Source: Brassica napus
Taxonomy: Eukaryota; Streptophyta; Magnoliopsida; Brassicales; Brassicaceae
Direction of reading: 5' to 3'
DNA: 64,000 bases
Assembly (NCBI RefSeq): GCF_020379485.1
Contig: NC_063448.1
Location: forward strand, 20,173,726-20,237,725
The notes below the pieces were generated by a model that had not been told where the DNA came from, did not search any database, and saw only the letters and a list, made by a program, of their open reading frames with translations. Positions 59,610 to 64,000 of this stretch are shown piece after piece; position 1 is the first letter of the stretch; every line of letters starts with the position of its first letter. Position numbers and translations under genes: made by a program.

Positions 59610-60332
59610 TTCGAGAGTAAGCTGAGATTGAGAGAACGGACGCAGGTGAGTAGATAGATACACAGACGAAACCTTTATTCCGGAAGGTTGATACTTAGTA
59701 GCTTTCCCTCGTAAACTAGCCAAAGTGTTTCTGTGAATTTCAATTCCTTAAACGACGTCGTTGCTTTTGAACTATGAGCTTTGAGCCTTTGACAAAACGA
59801 CACCCTTGTTTAGAATTTATTTCAAATTTGCCTCAAATCTTTAGAAAAGTGCAAACTAACCAGCCGATTTGGCAATAACTCGGAACTAGCCAACTAGGAA
59901 CTCAAATCAGTTCGTAAATCAAGACGACAGAGACGATTGTTCCCAACAATACGATGAAGCTTCTATTCTCGAAATTAGCGCCTTGTGATACTTAACCATG
60001 TGAGATTGAGATCTATAAGCTCGTGAAACAATTGAAACAGGCAAGAATGACCAACAAATTTGTTATTAGACTTAGAATGTCTCCTTTGTTTATTAATTTC
60101 TTTCTATAACATCACACAATATTTAATTAGACAAATTTTTAGATTATTGTTTTCATCCCATACGAAAACAATATAAATAAAAGGCGCTTTACAATCCATC
60201 TTCCTTATGCTCCTAGTCTTCACTTAAAGACCACCCCCAAAGTAAAACTGTCAGCTTCTTTGCACCTCCAAGAATGTAATTACAGAACAAAGGTGTGTTT
60301 GCACTTTCTTTGTAAAGATGTATTGTTCAAAT
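59610..60332. other. Intergenic between API5 pseudogene and TBL gene
   Basis: It contains the former API5 upstream region and the TBL 3' flank. No ORF or element end is supported. Confidence 0.55.
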
Positions 60333-63036
60333 TCACATGAACAAAGCTGCGTAGAGAAGTTGGTTCCAAGTATCTGGCAACCCGGGAAGGCACCAGTGGC
60401 TGCAATCATTTCCTCCATCGCCACCATAAGTAGAAGGATGAGCATCTTTTCTCAGCTGAGATAGCGTGGTGATATCAAGCAAGGACACACGCGTTTTCAT
60501 CGCTCCCAACACTTTGGACACAACTCCTGCAGATGCAGGCTGGCCACTTGGGTAATTTGATCCACCCAACGGCTGCATTTGCCCAGTACAACTTTTTCTC
60601 GGCTCGTTCCATTCCCTTCCCCTGTCACCCACAGGAAAGACATAACATCGATTTAGGTTTGTGTCTGAACGCTATTTTCTCAAACCATAGCTAATTAATG
60701 ACACAAAATACATCTCAAAACTTTTATTATGCATTCACATCACAATCTTTAGTAGCTATAACATAATTATATTGTTACACTAGCAAATTATTACATGTAG
60801 TGAGTGGCGAGTTAAATAGACTTACTCGTAGTGAGTGGGAGAAATGCCTTGGAAGAAAACTTTGGTTTTGGTGGTATCGACGTTTTGGTCAACCCATCGA
60901 CCCCAAGTGCTAAGTCCTTTGTAGAAAGCATCAAGACGGTTCATGTCTCTCACCAAAGACGACCCATCTCTAATGTAATCCCACCTAAAAAGAAGAAGAA
61001 GAAAGATTCAACGCTAAGAATGAAGGATATAACGGGTTTAGATTAAAGACGTGGTAATGTTAATGGTGCGCACCCTTGAGAATTGCCTTTGTGAGTCCAC
61101 CAATGCCAAGAATTGAAGACAAGAACGTCCATGTTTTTCCAAGCATTAGCACCTCCTTCAATAGCTCCAAGGTTAAGAACACGTCCTACTTTCTCTCTGG
61201 CTATATCCACTATGTATGGTGTTCTATATAGATATAACGTCACTCCATATTCCTGTTTTTATTTAAATTTTTTTTAAAAAACATCAGATTCAGGGATTAT
61301 ATTTTTTTCAAAATATCTATTTCCATCAGAAATATAATTATTAAATGAAAGAAAAAGGTTTTGCAGAACAAAGAGAATAGTAAAAAGTAGACAGAGGGAA
61401 AAGGAAAGAACAAGTTGGACTGTTGGAGTTGTTGTCAGTGTACTTCCTTTACGTATTATGTCCTTTTGTATTTGTTTTATTGTTTTTATGGACAAATTGT
61501 TTCTCAATGAATAAAAAAGAAATGAAATCTTCATAGCACAGTGGCGAACAAGTAGGGTAAAACTTTCTCTAATTTTTTTAAACAAATAAAACGGGAAAGA
61601 GAATGATTAAAATTAAAGAAGACATGTCACTTCATATTGTTTTCAGTTTTCCACTTGATGAAATGATAAAAAAAAACTTAGCACAATTTTGGTAAAGATG
61701 AAAAATATCTTTCGAAATAATTAAAACAAATCAAAATTTCACTAAATAAGAAAAAGACGATATGTATCTATCGAAAATTATCTATACCTATTTATACTCT
61801 GGTATGTGACACTTTTCTCATAATGTAGAATTGTAGATGAAGAATAAAATAAACTTTTCTGTTAATTATAAAAGAGATATTAGGCAAGTGGATGTATGAT
61901 AATAAGCATTTAGCACCAAACAGCTTTTTCAATTCTTTTATAAATATATAGTCCGTGACTAATAAGCATTCAATAGTTATGACAAGCCAATTCATTTTCG
62001 TTAATGACAACTATTCCTCGTGGGGATTGGTAATTAGATTTTGTATTTATCCGAAGAACACAGTTTTATAATTTTATTAAAGAAAAAGAGACCTGGAAAG
62101 TGATAGTAGAGAGTGGGGTACGCTTGAGAAAAGTGTACTTGGCGTTTGGTACCGACGCATGTATCATACATCCTAACGATTCCCACATGTTAAGACTCAG
62201 TGAGTCTCCTACGAACATGACTCGCTTCCCTCTCCATCTCCTCAGAAACGCCGCACCGTCGAACCTAATCACGTAATTAACCAAAAACATAAGTAATTAA
62301 CGTTAATCATCATGCGTTTACATTTTACTATTACATCTCGTTGTCACTTTACACTATTCTTGCAAAATACTCCACTAAATCACTTTTAAGATAAAAATAC
62401 TCCTTTTTCATTTCTAAAACAGAATATAAAAGATCTTCAATGAAATGCTATACAACACCAACTTCTAATTATAGCTATACAATATATAACGTACAGAGAA
62501 GATTACGTTCATTACAATTGTAAAATTTTAACAAAAAAAAAAATTGTGGTAACTAGAAAAAATGTTCTAAACAGTGCATGTAATGAGATTATAGAAATAC
62601 CCACCAATCAAATTCTTGTAAAGTAGTGTGTTTAGCTCAATTTTAAGGTTTCGTTTAAAACGTTGGACATATACAAAACTAAAAGTGCATAGTTAAGTAG
62701 AAACCTTGGGATACTGCAAGATGCAGGTTGCCATGAGTACTTGAGGAACTGTTTGTCAGGTCGCTTGCCACAGTTAAACTCGCCGTCGATGAAAGGACAC
62801 GAGGATGTATCATAGAAAGGGTAAGAAGCATCAAAAACCCATCGGCCTTGGAACAAGTTACATCCACTCCTCTGCTTCTTCCCCCTCAGTGACGACAACC
62901 CACCATGCGCCGTGCTGTTGCGGTGGTCGGTGTTCACGAGGAGTGTGTTGTCCGAAGCAAAGGCTTGCTTGGATCCCGACAGGATAAACACTGATAGAAG
63001 TGGAAGAAAAAGGAGAGAGATGAAGTAGAAACCCAT
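60333..63036 (-). CDS. TBL37: TRICHOME BIREFRINGENCE-LIKE protein (TBL37 type), complete, 5 exons
   Basis: Exons 63036-62705, 62264-62093, 61252-61074, 60984-60826 and 60621-60333 join in frame to 376 codons. The start [20 protein letters not shown] is a signal-anchor segment for the Golgi. The PMR5-type N-terminal domain ([40 protein letters not shown]) is followed by the GDS box ([19 protein letters not shown] at about 130-132) and the C-terminal DxxH motif ([18 protein letters not shown]353/H356). TBL proteins are O-acetyltransferases for cell-wall polysaccharides. The Arabidopsis relative TBL37 (At2g34070) sits near API5, which fits the neighbours. The exact substrate cannot be read from sequence. 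Confidence 0.9.
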
Positions 63037-63547
63037 CTTTTTATTAAACAAGTACTGTCTTAAGGTTTTGGGTTTTTGTGAAGAAGCTTGTCGATGGGTT
63101 CAAGCTTTTATACACATATATGTGTGTACGTCTATACAGATTATTAAGATAAAATGTTTATATAAATATTCCTTAATATGCTTCAATAATAAGTATCTAT
63201 ATTTTACTGTACACCATTATTCAAAAAACAAATTCCAGCCTTGCGGCGCGTTGAACTCGACTCTAATCTATCCGATTTAAAAAAAAAATCATCTTAAAAA
63301 ATATACTTACCAAAGATTGTTGGACCTATTTATTAACTAAGGTGTTACCTAATATTTCTCTAGTTATACTAACAATAATTAATGCTTCCTAGTTATACAT
63401 ACATTACTTTTACATCTAAAGTTAAATCTGGAACTATAACAAGTTTACTTCCTAAGAAATTTGCAGCTCTCGACATGGATCCGCAACTACAACGAGGTAG
63501 ATATAACTGGTAGTTCACGTTAAATATTTGCAGAGTGGTAAAATCAT
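63037..63547. other. Upstream region of the TBL gene
   Basis: Promoter side of the minus-strand TBL gene. It is AT-rich, with no other feature seen. Confidence 0.55.
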
Positions 63548-63800
63548 ACGAGAAATTCTATTTTTTAAGTTTTTGTCACAAAAATAGTTTTTAATGGAAA
63601 AAAATAGCCCTCAATATATTTTTACCCTAGGATTAACTAATCTAGACTTAGGGTTTAGAGTTAAGAGTTAGGGTTTTGGGGATAGAGTTTCAAATTTTAA
63701 AAATTCAAAATTCAAAATAAAATAAGCTATTTTGGTAATTTTCTTTTTTAATGGTTATTTTTGTGACAAAAACTTAAAAAGTGTTATTTGAAAGAATTGC
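63548..63800. mobile_element. AT-rich MITE with telomere-like words
   Basis: Inverted repeats TTTTTAAGTTTTTGTCACAA at about 63562-63587 and its complement at about 63755-63780 bound an AT-rich body that contains AGGGTTTAGAGTTAAGAG and TTAGGGTTTTGGGG. There is no coding capacity. The exact ends and target-site duplication are not resolved. Confidence 0.7.
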
Positions 63801-63802
63801 CC

Positions 63803-63837
63803 TAAATAATAAATAATAAATAATAAATAATAAATAA
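63803..63837. repeat. Heptamer microsatellite (AAATAAT)n
   Basis: About five tandem copies of AAATAAT lie just outside the MITE. Confidence 0.85.
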
Positions 63838-64000
63838 GTAATGAACTATCATACGTATAAATCATATAAACCATACAAACTGAGTACATTATATATAATA
63901 TAACATAGATAAATAGTTAGAACATCTTTTCACTTCCTTTTCTTGAAAGTTATCAAAATTCTGCTTCCAACTTATTTTCGAATACAATATTTTATAATTT

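Overview
The window is plant nuclear DNA from a Brassicaceae genome, most likely Brassica or a close relative. Three host loci, all on the minus strand, recall the Arabidopsis At2g34020-At2g34070 neighbourhood: an EF-hand Na+/Ca2+ exchanger-like (NCL-type) gene (420-2971), an API5 (apoptosis inhibitor 5) gene now torn into three blocks (38249-39112, 45197-46814, 58894-59609), and a TRICHOME BIREFRINGENCE-LIKE gene of TBL37 type (60333-63036). Gene identities come from protein similarity I recognise. The synteny is from memory and was not searched.

Between the NCL-like gene and API5 lies a nested transposon complex. An old Copia element in minus orientation (4036-31273, target-site duplication AAAAC) holds two later insertions. 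The first is a Tat-type Gypsy element (6811-14995, TSD ATGAC) that kept gag and protease but has no reverse transcriptase or integrase. Its 3' part, plus about 370 bp of the flanking Copia, was later copied in tandem, giving three units of about 3.03 kb (12341-21444). The second is a very young Athila-like element (23631-30654, TSD ATCCT) with two 1464-bp LTRs that differ at about four positions and one intact gag-protease ORF. Subtracting all insertions leaves a Copia element of about 6.0 kb, close to the 6.1-kb relative found at 39113-45196.

From 31274 to 38248 there are no intact genes. The stretch holds small DNA transposons: a long-TIR Mutator-like MITE, a hAT-like element, and a Pack-MULE (33480-34577, 10-bp TSD) carrying a piece of an MKK4/MKK5-type MAP kinase kinase gene. 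It also holds AT-rich direct repeats around an exon-like fragment and a block of ATCCGGAT palindromic repeats.

The API5 locus is a pseudogene. A Copia element (39113-45196, TSD AGAAA) sits in one of its introns and a 12-kb Tat-type Gypsy element (46815-58893, TSD ACTTC) sits in an exon. The Gypsy element has broken gag-pol on the minus strand but, on the opposite strand, an apparently intact four-exon gene (47754-51027, 1011 codons) with its own TATA box. The smaller Tat element at 6811 carries a relative of this antisense gene, also with an upstream TATA-like site. These antisense genes are the best candidates for poorly understood biology here. The right end holds the intact TBL gene and a MITE with telomere-like AGGGTTT words.
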